A DNA stretch of 64,000 bases from Amoebophrya sp. A120 (taxonomy: Eukaryota > Sar > Dinophyceae > Syndiniales > Amoebophryaceae), in the NCBI GenBank assembly GCA_905178155.1, contig CAJINV010000005.1, positions 7,432,989-7,496,988 on the forward strand, given 5' to 3'. Shown here piece by piece: positions 11,501 through 21,254 of the stretch. A model generated the notes under the pieces. It did not search any database, was not told the DNA's origin, and was given only the letters and a program-made list of their open reading frames with translations. The translations under genes were made by a program, and so were the position numbers. Position 1 is the stretch's first letter. The number at the start of each line of letters is the position of its first letter.

Positions 11501-14500
11501 ATGGAGGTCGGCGCAGGCTACTATCAAATGGTGCAAATATTATGTCTGGATCTGGAAACCGAAACTTGTGTTGCTGATACGTGCATTACAGAAACTTGCT
11601 TGCACGGCATAACAGCATGATAAGTTTTTTCCCTTGGTTGATGTTCCTTGCGGATTCATTCATTCGTATTTAGCATTACAAAGTGCAGCCATCCTCATCC
11701 AGCACGACAGAAAACCTGGTCCATCGTATTCATGCATTACAGATCTTGTTGTCCTTCAGACATCGGATTCGGATCACAAATCCAGACCGCCCAAAAGACA
11801 TATTTGCGATGCATAGCTACAACGACGCGGTGAACGTCGGCGTGCCGCAGCACAGCTTCCGTTTTGAATACCACGCGGTCAACGTGTTTTGGTTCATCAC
11901 CCAGCTTATCCTGTGCAAAAGTATCGTACTCGTATTGCAGTCATGCATTACAAATCCTTTTCTTAAGGTAAATCAGCATTACAAATTTTATTCCTCATGC
12001 TGAGGAAACTTGTAATGCATTTATACGAGTGCGACACTTTTGCAATCCATACAGCTTTGGGTCCTGGCGATCGGCGTGAACTTCTTGTACGTGATGGGCT
12101 GTATTCTGATCTGGACCATTGAGAAAAAGTCCGTGGCCATCCGCTCCATGATGGCGGACCGGTATCCACAGGAAATTTGCCCTACATGATGTACATCTGC
12201 GGTCTCTGCATGACAAAACTGGGCTGCTATCCTAGTTTAGCATGACAAGTGTTAGTACATTCGCTCCCAATTATTGTTGAATAAATTTGTGATGCGTCTT
12301 CACATGTGCGGCAAATTTGTGTTGCATAACCGGATTGAGGAGACCATTTTGAAGATTCGGATTGTGTACATGGAAGCCCACCCGAAGTTTTTCTACCGGT
12401 ATCTGATCCACTACTCCGACTACTACGACAAAAAATTGGTGCGGTTCCGCCTCTTCTACGGAAGGCGGCTCTACATGCGGATGACGCGCATCGGTCGGCG
12501 GTTTTGGTACGGCGTAAAAGCCGTCGAAGAGCAGGAGAAGCGGTATTTGAAAGCCGACCGGCGGGACCTGCGGCGCAAGCCGGTCCCGGTCAGCGCGGAC
12601 ATGATGATCAGCAAGGATGACTGTTGGACCTGTTGCACTATCGACTGCAAAAAATACGTCTGGGTCTGTGACGAGATTGCGAGATTTGTCATGCTAGTCT
12701 GGCATGTCTCTGGACTCTGTATTGGGTGGCCGGGAAGTAGAGCTCCTCTTGCCTGTCATGCAAATAAAACGCAGTTTCTCATGCGGAGTACGCAACTCAC
12801 AACCTCCACGGCAAAACTTGTCATGCTGGGCGATGCATTACAGTGTTATTTTCACTATTGCCTTCCTTGCAACACAAGTCTCCAGAGAACCCAGACATGT
12901 TTGCAATGCATATGCACCTGGTGGTGCCCCTGCTTTACGTTTTCCTGGACGGTGGGGCGAAAACTGTACCACGTTTTGAAGGAAGAATGGCGCAAGGCGC
13001 GGGGAGAAACTGAGTCGGATAAGACAACGACCGACGCTGGTTCCAGCCAGCTGCTGGGGGACCCGATCCCGATCTCCGCCTACGAAATGGGGCTCAAGCA
13101 GATCAAGAAACCCTTCCTGCGCCCCAGAACCATGAACTTTGCGGCCAAAGCGAATTTGACGGAGATGCGGGAGGTGGACATGCAATTGATCGCAAAAGCG
13201 AACTATCCTGTGCAAAAGCATCGCACTCGTATTTCTGATCGCAGTCATGCAAGACAAATTTCTTTTTCAAGGTAAATCAGCATAACAAAGTCCATATCTT
13301 GTCATGCTGAGCTAATTTGTATTGCAAGAAGTACTACGTCTACGAGTTGTGCGATACTTTTGCAGTTCATACGAATCGGGTTTCCGACCAGGAGCGGTTC
13401 CTGAAGACCGGTGGCACGGAGCAACTGGGTCTTAAATTCCACGTGGATAGTGGCGGAGAGAAATTTGCGACCCGAATACGCAGATACTACAAGCCCGGTT
13501 CCAAATTTGACCGGATCGTCATTCGGGTGGTGAAGGGGGAGTGCATCGACCTCACCCTCCACAAGTACAAGCACTGGAAAAATCCGGACTTGGTGGTTGA
13601 CAAAGTCTATGCATTGCAAACGTACTATCCTATCTGCCCAGGCTTGCATTACAGATCTAGTTGTTGTATGTGAATCAGCATCACAAATTTCATTTTCCTT
13701 TTCGGAAGAATTTTTTGTCATGCGGTTTATACTAGTCTACTGTTGTGTGATAGTTCTACTCTTGCAATGCATAACGTTGCAAAAAGGCGAGACGGTGCCA
13801 TGATGGATTTTCATGACGGACCGAAGAAACCGGAGTGGGAAATGGAAAATCTGAAGGTGAAACCTGTTGTCTTCGCGGACGGAGACCCCCGCGACATCGA
13901 AATGCGCAAAAAGTTGGAAAAGCGGAATCTTCCGCCACTGAAGGGAGAGGGGAAGAGGGAAAAATCGGATTTCGACACCGCGTTCTCTTCATCCGGGGGA
14001 ACAGCTACAGTAGAGGCAGCCACAGGAGCAGAGGATCGTGCTGATAGAAGCAGTGCGAATGAGTGGACCACGTCGAATAAAGGAGCTGCAGGTACTAGTA
14101 CAGCAACCAATCCGGAGCAGGACAAAACAGGAGACGGACCGGAGCAGGATAACGAGCCAAAGAACTTCTCTGGAGCGGGAAGAACAAGAAACGGAGATGA
14201 TGTTGACGACAACTACGGGGAAAATGACGGGAAAAATGAAAATAATGCGAATCCGGCAGAGCCCCCTGAGCCCGATGATCTTCATGATCCCGCAGAGACA
14301 GCAGCTCCGGCGAGAAGTCCTGCTTCATCTTCTTCGAAAAAAGATAAAGAACACAAGAAAAATAGCAAGGCGAAGCGCAACTCTAACGACGACAAGACAG
14401 GCCGGGCTTCGCAGTACGATACCGAGTTCGTGAAGCACCCCCGCGTACTGCACGTCCGAGCCTGTCTGGCGGAGAAATTCGGGATCCAGCCCAATTCGGA

Positions 14501-15779
14501 CGCTTTGGCTAGGGTGATATGCAATACAAATTTTCCGTGCATGATGTTGTACAAAATGCATCACAAACTTCACCACCTTGGATGAAAAAGCAACTTGTCA
14601 TGCTGAAAAGGCTTGAAGGAAAAGTTGGTCATGCGGACGCCGCATTTGTACTTCGTTGTGTGCGGGAAATTTACTGTGGATAGGTGAACGACTTGATCAT
14701 CACCACGGAGAATTGGCACTTGGCGGACTACACCCGGCCGTGCGAGCTGGAGTTTCTCCGTATCGCCCCCGAGTGGTTGGCGAACAATCCGAAACGGAAG
14801 TTTCACATCATGCGCAAGACCAGGACGCAGCTACGGCACAAATCCGCGCCGGAAATCATGAAGGCCGTGTCAGATGTGATCGGTGGCGGGGTGAACAACC
14901 CGGTCTTGTTTCAGTTGGAGAAAGGAGACGTTCAGCAGCCCAACGAGATTCGGAACAGCAGTATGAAAAAAATACAAAGTTATTTTCGCACAAGACGTAC
15001 ACCTACAGATAGTACAAAATCAAAATCAAAATGCACCAAAATTTTGGCTCCGCCAATCACCTTCATGAAATAAAGCTATTTGTGGTGCTTACTGAAGTAG
15101 AGAATTAGAGGAAATTTTTTGTCATGCAAACCGCAATCGCACGTGTTCATCGTGTGCGGGAAAAACGTATTTTCTCTGTCTATAACCACGGACATCGGGC
15201 GGAGGTTTGAGTCCCCGATGAAGCTGGATTACGGCGTGCCCGAGAAAATCGAGTTTGAGGACTACATTAAGGACCCAGTGTATCGCAAGAAAAAACTGTT
15301 ATTTCACTGTAAACTTCTGATGCATAGAACGGAACGCAGATGTGTTTGTCTTGCTACACATGCAACACATTGGAATTCTAGCTGTGTTTTCCCTTAGGAA
15401 GCGCGCATGCCAAGTTTTCTTTGTCATGTGTAACAAACTTGTGATGCAGATCTTGCAAAATCACCGCAGTGAAGCAGTTTTTTCGTGGGATACAGTGGAG
15501 AAGCGGGACTACTTCGACTTGAACGTGCGATACGATTACAGCAGCAAAATCTCCGCCGGCGACGTCGATCACCGAGGCGTCAAGTTCCGCGATTTGGTGC
15601 AGGAGCGGAAGGACCGCCGGAGAGCCCGGCGGGAGGCGTTTGGGCATGCGGACCGGGAGACGAGGAGCAAAGCTGCGAAGGGCAGGAAGCAGGCCAATCG
15701 GAAGGGCCGGTCTGTGGACCCGGAGATCGAAGTGCTGGTCAAAGTGGAAAACGCCGCGGCACGGGAATTGCTGGAATAA
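8581..15779 (+). CDS. Gene B: large membrane protein of unknown family
   Basis: Nineteen exons separated by 18 introners read in one frame for about 1,116 residues. Exons: 8581-8618, 8887-8968, 9127-9182, 9433-9497, 9743-9783, 9939-9974, 10141-10352, 10568-10791, 11052-11147, 11421-11521, 11821-11906, 12057-12162, 12334-12638, 12918-13203, 13377-13607, 13779-14517, 14688-14961, 15190-15280, 15498-15779 (TAA). Summed exon lengths are a multiple of three at the stop. Start ATG (ACC ATG GCG) is the first in the frame. Visible hydrophobic segments are FLIVIIMFVVWW (exon 10141) and FWFITQL-WVLAIGVNFLYVMGCILIW, which spans the introner at 11907. Between them is a Cys-containing stretch that could face a lumen. 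After about residue 580 the protein is soluble-looking, with an acidic, Ser/Asn-rich linker (exon 13779) and a basic end. I do not recognise the family. The protein count of TM segments and topology are inferred. Confidence 0.75.
8619..8881. mobile_element. Introner family II in gene B
   Basis: Ends TATCAAATGC and GCACTGGATA; TSD GCGGT (8614-8618, 8882-8886); inserted 38 bp after the start codon; frame restored. Confidence 0.93.
8969..9121. mobile_element. Introner family I in gene B
   Basis: Ends TATCCTGTGCAAAAGTATC and CTTTTGCAGTAGTTCATA; TSD AACGG; lies between codons; frame restored. Confidence 0.93.
9183..9427. mobile_element. Introner family IX in gene B
   Basis: TCTCAAACGTTACA inside the left end and its counterpart GTAACGTTTGCGA inside the right, ending CGCCATA; TSD CTGGC; frame restored. 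Confidence 0.92.
9498..9737. mobile_element. Introner family V in gene B
   Basis: Ends TATGACAGTGCAC and GTGCACTGTCATA with CTCCCCC/GGGGGAG inside; TSD TCACA; frame restored. Confidence 0.93.
9784..9933. mobile_element. Introner family I in gene B
   Basis: Ends TATGAATTGCAAAAGTATCG and GATACTGTTGCACTGCATA; TSD CGACG/CCACG (one mismatch); frame restored. Confidence 0.9.
9975..10135. mobile_element. Introner family III in gene B
   Basis: AAAAAAGTGTTAACGTTAACG at the left is mirrored at the right, ending GTGTGATA; TSD AGTAC; frame restored. Confidence 0.93.
10353..10562. mobile_element. Introner family IV in gene B
   Basis: Ends TATGCAAGAAAAAAACTGTG and CACAGTTTTTTTCCTGGATA; TSD CAGTC; frame restored. 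Confidence 0.93.
10792..11046. mobile_element. Introner family II in gene B
   Basis: Ends TATGCATTGCAAATATC and CATATTTGCAGTCGATA; the left inner repeat is slightly altered (CTGGATGTCTGG); TSD TCCGC; frame restored. Confidence 0.92.
11148..11415. mobile_element. Introner family II in gene B
   Basis: Ends TATCAAATGCAAAAATG and CTTTTGCATTTGATA; TSD GCGTC; frame restored. Confidence 0.94.
11522..11815. mobile_element. Introner family II (long variant) in gene B
   Basis: 294 bp; left end TATCAAATGGTGCAAATATT, right end CATATTTGCGATGCATA; TSD GCTAC; frame restored. Confidence 0.9.
11907..12051. mobile_element. Introner family I in gene B
   Basis: Ends TATCCTGTGCAAAAGTATCG and CTTTTGCAATCCATA; TSD CAGCT; splits a predicted transmembrane segment; frame restored. 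Confidence 0.94.
12163..12328. mobile_element. Introner family XI in gene B
   Basis: Left TATCCACAGGAAATTTGCCC, right GGCAAATTTGTGTTGCATA; TSD ACCGG; frame restored. Related in inverted orientation to 14518-14682. Confidence 0.9.
12639..12912. mobile_element. Introner family II in gene B
   Basis: Ends TATCGACTGCAAAAAATACG and CATGTTTGCAATGCATA; TSD TGCAC; frame restored. Confidence 0.92.
13204..13371. mobile_element. Introner family I in gene B
   Basis: Ends TATCCTGTGCAAAAGCATCG and CTTTTGCAGTTCATA; TSD CGAAC/CGAAT (one mismatch); frame restored. Confidence 0.9.
13608..13773. mobile_element. Introner family I (diverged) in gene B
   Basis: Ends TATGCATTGCAAACG and CTCTTGCAATGCATA; flanks AAGTC/ACGTT match at only three of five positions; removal still restores frame. 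Confidence 0.8.
14518..14682. mobile_element. Introner family XI in gene B
   Basis: Left TATGCAATACAAATTTTCC, right GGGAAATTTACTGTGGATA; TSD GGTGA; frame restored. Confidence 0.88.
14962..15184. mobile_element. Probable introner, family unassigned, in gene B
   Basis: Starts TATGAAAAAAATACAAAG and ends TTTTCTCTGTCTATA with TTTGTCATGC inside. Terminal symmetry is weak and the duplication unclear, but removing it plus five bases restores frame and removes in-frame stops. Confidence 0.65.
15281..15492. mobile_element. Introner family IV in gene B
   Basis: Ends TATCGCAAGAAAAAACTG and CAGTTTTTTCGTGGGATA; TSD CAGTG (15276-15280, 15493-15497); frame restored. Confidence 0.94.
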
Positions 15780-16002
15780 AACTTCTTGTACACCAACGAA
15801 GGTTTATCTTCGTTGTTCGTGCATTTCTTTGCTGGTGTTTGTAGTTCTGATTCTGAAACATATATGTAATCAATGTACGATAAAGTTCTAAAAGTAGTAT
15901 GCGCGACCCAGCCGTAGTAGAATGTAAATTTTCATCCAGGGATAAGAAACTCCGTTGAACCATTTCCGACTGCCTTTTCTTTGCAGTCGACATTTTCTGA
16001 AG
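15780..16002. other. Intergenic B to element 2
   Basis: The gene B stop sits in GGAATAAAAC, which could act as a poly(A) signal. Nothing else recognised. Confidence 0.4.
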
Positions 16003-16446
16003 AAATCGAAAACTAGACCCCACGATGTGAAATTTTTCTGATGAGAGAATCGTGCGGCGAGCGCATGAGAAAGGGCACAAACAATGAGGTCGGCGAGCAA
16101 TTCTTGCTCACATTCTATTTTTTTGCCGTCTATTTCCCATTGAGGTGACTAGCGACACCTCCCTTTGAGCTAGACTATTTGTCTTCGACCTGTTGGCGTC
16201 ATTTCATTTTCCTCTGCGTTCAGTCACATCCAGAGGCAGTCTCCGACCTGTTGGTGATGAGTTGCCGGCAGGTCTCAGTCATTTAGAGTGAGAGATGCAG
16301 ATGCTTGCCCGAGTAAGTCTGCCGCGAGCGATTTCAGTTACGCTGCGAGCGACATCAGTTCTTCCCGCGCTCTATTTGAGCTTCCGCGCTCGGACCAAGG
16401 GTCTTCATGCTCTTCGAGCTTAGCACGATGAGAGAGACAGAAAAAT
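16003..16446. mobile_element. Short copy of the recombinase element (element 2)
   Basis: 444 bp. Its first about 120 bp (16003-16123) recur at 16443-16563 and its last about 120 bp (16327-16446) recur at 20559-20678. AAAT is at both borders and at the junction with the long copy. It has no coding capacity and looks like an internally deleted, non-autonomous derivative. Confidence 0.85.
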
Positions 16447-16780
16447 CGAAAACTAGACCCCACGATGTGAAATTTTTCTGATGAGAGAATCGTGCGGCGA
16501 GCGCATGAGAAAGGGCGCAAGCAATGAGGTCGGCGAGCAATTCTTGCTCACATTCTATTTTTTCCCACCCATTTGATCAGTTGATCCCACCCTACAGTTT
16601 AAAACGTCTTCCGTTCGCTCCGCTCTTCGTCTCGCTTCTGAAACTCAGAGTAGCGATGCTGCTTTCGTGTGCAAGCGGCCCCAGAAGCCAACGGCAGTTA
16701 GACCGTCGTCTGCCGTCCAGAGGAAAGCCCCGTCCGGGCGACATCACAAGTTCCCGAACGCAATTAGCAGACCACGGTGC

Positions 16781-18109
16781 ATGTCAGACCCTTTCGGCTC
16801 CGCTATCCCACAGCAGCCCATACTCCAGTTTGAACCACGAACACGGGCAGCCACGGAAGAAGACGTATTCGCAGCAGCAGTAGCTGCGTGTGGTGACACC
16901 GCATTGGCGGCCAGCAGCATAATCCCCTCTTCCTCCAAAACTTCAGCCCAGTTCGCCCCAGGTTTCTTCAGCGAGGTAGCATCGCACCCGAAAGTATTGA
17001 AGCTGTACAGGGACGCCCACGACCCCAGCAAGCAGAAGTCCAGCAGGCAGAAGGAGGAAGCTTTCGAGCTGGTGGACGACTTCTTCCGTCTCCAAGCTGC
17101 AAAGGAGTTGATCACCAAGCGCCCCGCCTCGGCGACAGAAGATGCAAGGATGAAGTGTTATTTTCAGTTCTGCACGCGGGCATCAGTCCACCCCGGGTTA
17201 GGCTTTCTGAAGAAGCCGTGGCCAATGACGCGGGACCACGCCGTCTACTTCTTCGCCGCTCTGGTGGGCGACGATGCGTCACGGTCGTTCTACGCTACCG
17301 CCGACGACTACCTTTGGTCAGTAGTAGCGAGGCTCGAAGCAATCCCCGGGGGCAGCATCTTGGGACAGGCGGACAAAGTGTTGCTTTCCCAGATTGTCAC
17401 GCGGCAAAAGAGGACTGGAAAATTCGCGCATACGCAGGCGCCCCCAGTCCTCGTCGAGGAGTTGCTAGAAGTAGCGCAACCAGTGTACAAGCGGAAGCAA
17501 CAGTTCGCTGCGGCGTGTTCGATCGGATTTCTTTTCGGATTACGCAAGACCACGCTCGTGAACCACATAAAATTCGGCAACAGCGAAAGATACGCTTCCC
17601 AGCAGGTCCAGTTTGAAGACTCACCCTCCGACGAGGAAGATGGTGGCTCTTACGAAGAAGCCATGCAGAATTTACACCTAGTTTCTCGCGATCATAACTC
17701 ACGCAAACACTTCTCAGGCGATTTTTCATTCAATCGTGCTGCAGGAGTCTTTTGTCTAAATTTAGACGCATATATTCTCAAGTCGAATTACATTCGACGG
17801 GTGTACGTGAAGTGCCTGCGTGGTACTGATTTAGAGGCAATCTGCCCACACGTCACCATACCAATTTTGGACGAAGTCGGATTCGACGACTGGCGACACT
17901 GTTTTGTTGCTGATTTTACATCATTTTTCGGCACCTCCCGCACGCAATCCTTACGCATAGGATGCTTACAGCGCCTTATGTCGTGCCGGCTTGGGAAAAG
18001 TCGTGCTGGTTGTCATCTCCGGTGGAAAACGGAATCTATGATTGAGTATTATAACAGAGGAAATCAGTATCCCCATAACAAATTTGCTGGTCTTTCCTTC
18101 ATTCCGTGA
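16781..18109 (+). CDS. Crypton-like tyrosine recombinase
   Basis: About 442 residues from the first in-frame ATG at 16781; the frame stays open upstream without an ATG, so an upstream exon or non-ATG start is possible. The C-terminal half reads as a tyrosine recombinase. The box I arginine is in LFGLRKTTLVNH (codon 17543). The box II region is QSLRIG, with Arg at 17954 and Gln where HxxR has His. HLRWKTESMIEYY follows, with the Trp of the H/W position (18023) and the tyrosine nucleophile at 18047 or 18050. These enzymes cut and rejoin DNA through a phosphotyrosine link. The N-terminal half is Ser/Ala/Lys-rich with a helical SAM-like DNA-binding portion inferred. The changed box II histidine may weaken activity but is tolerated in some family members. 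It starts the coding part of element 2; the Gag-like gene follows 344 bp downstream. Confidence 0.75.
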   Translation: MSDPFGSAIPQQPILQFEPRTRAATEEDVFAAAVAACGDTALAASSIIPSSSKTSAQFAPGFFSEVASHPKVLKLYRDAHDPSKQKSSRQKEEAFELVDDFFRLQAAKELITKRPASATEDARMKCYFQFCTRASVHPGLGFLKKPWPMTRDHAVYFFAALVGDDASRSFYATADDYLWSVVARLEAIPGGSILGQADKVLLSQIVTRQKRTGKFAHTQAPPVLVEELLEVAQPVYKRKQQFAAACSIGFLFGLRKTTLVNHIKFGNSERYASQQVQFEDSPSDEEDGGSYEEAMQNLHLVSRDHNSRKHFSGDFSFNRAAGVFCLNLDAYILKSNYIRRVYVKCLRGTDLEAICPHVTIPILDEVGFDDWRHCFVADFTSFFGTSRTQSLRIGCLQRLMSCRLGKSRAGCHLRWKTESMIEYYNRGNQYPHNKFAGLSFIP

Positions 18110-18453
18110 CATTCATTCCACACGTGACGACTTCTAACATTATGCTGAGCAAAAAATTTTTTGAAATGATAACTCCGCTTGCGCTCCCACTCGGAGAGTA
18201 TTTACTTGCAAGCACCTTGGCGCTGTTCCTGCAGTTGCAGTTGTTCCCTTCAAACTTGCCATTCCACTGAGAGTCCTCAGATTTCTTCTTCTCTTCATCA
18301 GTTCAAGAGCGAGTGCGATTCAAAGTTCATTTGCAAAGAGTTTTGCAAACCTGGCACACGCAGCATGAGAGAGACACTTCTTCGCCGTCTTCTTGTTTTC
18401 ATTTCAATTTCACCAAAATCACAGAAGAGCATTTACCACTAAAAATTCTCAAC

Positions 18454-20349
18454 ATGTCGCTGAACGCTGGTGCCATGGCGCAGGTCGCCGGAGGCCCGGG
18501 TGCCGGCGTCCTCGGCGCTGACCCGCTAGTCCCTGCCGCGCCAGGACCTGTTCCGCCGCCGTTACCGGTGCTCCCGCCAGGATTAGTCATCAACCCCGCT
18601 GCAGGTGCCGGCGCAGGAGGAGGCGATGGCGCAGTCGCACCAAAAGCGAATGCGCCAGTCGGCCCGAAGGCGAAAGCCGGTGGAGGAAAAGGACCCATCA
18701 ACGTGAAGGGACCAGTCATCCCGAAAAAGGGCGGAGGCAAAGGAGGTGTAGTTGCCCCACCAGTCGTCCCCCCGGCTTTACCCGCGGTAGCACCAGTTGT
18801 CCCCCCACCGGGCCCAGTCGTGCCGGTTGCTGGACCCATCATTCCCCCAGTCGCACCGCTGATTGCTCCGCCAGTCCCACCACCCGCACCGCCAGCTGTG
18901 GTCGGAGCACCACCAGTCGCAGTGGCGCCACCAGTTGTCGCGGCACCGCCTGCGGCCGCAGCGCCACCAGTTGCGGGAGGAGCACCACCAGTGCCCGGAG
19001 CACCACCGGTCCCAGCCGGTCCGGCACCGGTTGTCGCCCCCGGCATGAACATGAACATGCAGGGAATCGACCCGGCGTGGCAGGCATACTACGCCCAGCA
19101 GTACTATTTTCAAACCATGATGCAGAGCAACTACCTCGCACAGCAGAGCGCCAACATGCAGAACATGCAGCATGGTTTTAACGGCTTCTTCAACCAGTTC
19201 GGTGCTGCTTTTCCCGCGGCAAACGATCCCTTCCACCCACAACAGCCGGATACCGAGCTGGAAGTTGCTGCGTACGCGGATTCTGCAGACCACATCCCGC
19301 GCAGTGATCGAGTGGCGCTCGAGTCCTGCAAAGCCATCACCGCGATGGTGAGGGATAAGTCGCTGCACTCCGCCGGGCATGTTGGGGCGAAGTATCTGTA
19401 CAAGAATCAGATCCAGACTTTGGATACGAAAAAAGTGGAAAAAACAGTCCCGATGAAACCCAGTACGCTCATCCGGTATTTAGCCGTCTCCGGGAAAGTC
19501 CCGGCCGTGTTCGAAGATTTCGAAACGGCGAGCCGGTTAGTGTTGTTCGTGGACGACCACATGAAAGCGGTGCCGCCACACACATCAAAGGAGAAGTGGG
19601 AAAGGATCATCACAGGAAAATTCTACGAAGTGCTATCGTCTTCCTGCGATGCCCTCGCTCCTGCTTCCACGGTCATGATCGACGGAGTCCCGACCGCAAC
19701 CACATATCAAGACCGGGTGTACAACTTCTTTTCCCTGCCGGAATCGAATGCGGCGGGATTTAAATACAAGTTGAACAACCTCTGCACCATGACGCATCAA
19801 ACTGCGCACATGTTCAACGACGACGAAATCAGGAGCATGCTCGGATTGCCAGACACCCCGGACTCCACGGGCCGTGATCGCTCCAGATCCCCCCGCCGTA
19901 CCGGTGGCGGAACCCACTCTACGAACCAGGAAGCGGGGGAGAAAGCGATGAAAGTCTGCTGGCACTACCTGAAGTGCGCGCCCTGTTCCAACACGGAGAT
20001 CAAGGATCGAAGCGGTTGCGTGTCATGCGAGAAAGGGGGATTGCGCCCTACGTCCAAAACCCAATTGACCAAAACGCAGTTCAAGAAGATCAAACGCACC
20101 GCGTTAGGTCGTTCGGCGTTGAAAGACATTGGTTATTTTAGTTGGATGGACGGTAATATTTACAAGGGTAGCAATCTGACTAAGTATTTCCCGAACCGCG
20201 CTTCCTCCTCGACATCCAAGTCCCAGAAGAAGGGAGGCGGCAAAAACCAGGGCGGTTCCAAAAAATCAACTACCACCAGTAAACCGGAAAAGGAGGAATC
20301 CGAGCACGACTCCGCTTCTGAGAAAGAGGAGGAGAAGCAAGAAGTCTAA
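18454..20349 (+). CDS. Gag-like protein of element 2 with Pro/Ala/Val-rich N-terminus
   Basis: About 631 residues from ATG 18454 (AAC ATG TCG); the frame is open further upstream but without an ATG. Residues 1 to about 190 are an Ala/Pro/Val/Gly low-complexity region with repeated APPV blocks. A Gln/Met/Tyr/Asn-rich stretch follows (residues about 200-250), then a folded-looking helical domain of about 250 residues. Near 19950-20040 is a Cys/His cluster (CWHYLKCAPCSN...CVSCEKGG) that could bind zinc. The end is basic, then acidic. The order (assembly-like domain followed by a zinc-binding basic tail) recalls retroelement Gag proteins, but I see no defined Gag motif. Role in packaging or binding element DNA is inferred only from position beside the recombinase. 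Confidence 0.6.
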   Translation: MSLNAGAMAQVAGGPGAGVLGADPLVPAAPGPVPPPLPVLPPGLVINPAAGAGAGGGDGAVAPKANAPVGPKAKAGGGKGPINVKGPVIPKKGGGKGGVVAPPVVPPALPAVAPVVPPPGPVVPVAGPIIPPVAPLIAPPVPPPAPPAVVGAPPVAVAPPVVAAPPAAAAPPVAGGAPPVPGAPPVPAGPAPVVAPGMNMNMQGIDPAWQAYYAQQYYFQTMMQSNYLAQQSANMQNMQHGFNGFFNQFGAAFPAANDPFHPQQPDTELEVAAYADSADHIPRSDRVALESCKAITAMVRDKSLHSAGHVGAKYLYKNQIQTLDTKKVEKTVPMKPSTLIRYLAVSGKVPAVFEDFETASRLVLFVDDHMKAVPPHTSKEKWERIITGKFYEVLSSSCDALAPASTVMIDGVPTATTYQDRVYNFFSLPESNAAGFKYKLNNLCTMTHQTAHMFNDDEIRSMLGLPDTPDSTGRDRSRSPRRTGGGTHSTNQEAGEKAMKVCWHYLKCAPCSNTEIKDRSGCVSCEKGGLRPTSKTQLTKTQFKKIKRTALGRSALKDIGYFSWMDGNIYKGSNLTKYFPNRASSSTSKSQKKGGGKNQGGSKKSTTTSKPEKEESEHDSASEKEEEKQEV

Positions 20350-20678
20350 AGATTCAGTTATTGTTTTATTGTCACACCAAAATGTGTCCTATCTTTGGTT
20401 TTTTTTACCTCGCGCGAGTGTCTGTAAAAACGAAAAGTCAGCTCTACATCAAAAATGTCAGATTACCCGTTGCTTCATGCCTACATCAGTAGTGCCATGA
20501 TTCTACTTTGTGATGCTCAGTTTCATCGCTATTTGCTTTTCGGCATACGCCACCATGTAGCGATTTCAGTTACGCTGCGAGCGACATCAGTTCTTCCCGC
20601 GCTCTATTTGAGCTTCCGCGCTCGGACCAAGGGTCTTCATGCTCTTCGAGCTTAGCACGATGAGAGAGACAGAAAAAT

Positions 20679-21254
20679 TTGACCCTCATCCAAAAGAAGA
20701 GCACGAGCATTTGACTCACGACCCATCTTGTAAAAAAATAAACCGTTCTTGTAAACCAATGAATGTGGTGCTCCTGCTCTCAGTGTACGTAAAATTGCTT
20801 GATGTGCTGAGGATAACAAACACTGCACGTGGTCAGACTCAGACACTTATCTGTTTGGATAACGAGACAGAGTATGTTGGAGGTCGATGTGTTCCTCGCA
20901 AAGGTGGATCTCCGTACTTTGGGATCAGAAGTAAGCTAACGAATTATACAAAAAGCCACTCACTACATTTCTTTTTTGATGTCTTTCGTTGTGGTTAAAT
21001 CGGTAGACCACGCGTCACCAGGAGGACTAATTGCTTTTATTCGACAGAACAACATCGTACCGCAGTAGATCAAGGGCGATTAGAGCGCCTGCAGAATTTT
21101 TTGCAACTACGCTAAGTGCATCAGCAGCGTCTCCTGGCCGTGTGGGCGGAGTACTAAGTTGGTGCTAAAAGCTTTAGAGGACTTTGGTGCCAGCTAACGG
21201 CAAGATCATCCTCGAGTGCAGCAGTCCAATCTCGACCTCCACAACGCGCAACCT
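20679..21254. other. Intergenic, element 2 to gene C
   Basis: No supported gene. It should contain the promoter and leader of gene C. Confidence 0.4.

Larger units (their letters stand above)
16443..20678 (+). mobile_element. Long copy of a Crypton-like tyrosine-recombinase element (element 2)
   Basis: 4.24 kb, directly behind the short copy in the same orientation. It encodes a tyrosine recombinase (16781-18109) and a Gag-like protein (18454-20349). There are no terminal inverted repeats, no reverse transcriptase and no target duplication beyond AAAT (16003-16006, 16443-16446, 20675-20678). That combination is what Cryptons show: a circular DNA intermediate joined at a short identical core. 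The second gene is unusual for Cryptons. It lies between genes B and C. Confidence 0.75.

Noticed and set aside
16030..16075. Hammerhead ribozyme in the left end of element 2
   Set aside because: CTGATGA, a 7-bp stem (TCGTGCG/CGCATGA) and GAAA occur in order in both copies, but five extra bases separate CTGATGA from the stem and no matching stems I and III are visible.
18399..19141. Minus-strand frames of 100-219 codons opposite the Gag-like gene
   Set aside because: They are mirror readings of the Pro/Ala/Val-rich repeat and carry no independent protein signal.
16003..20678. Element 2 as a DIRS retrotransposon
   Set aside because: There is a tyrosine recombinase and a Gag-like gene but no reverse transcriptase, RNase H or internal complementary region.
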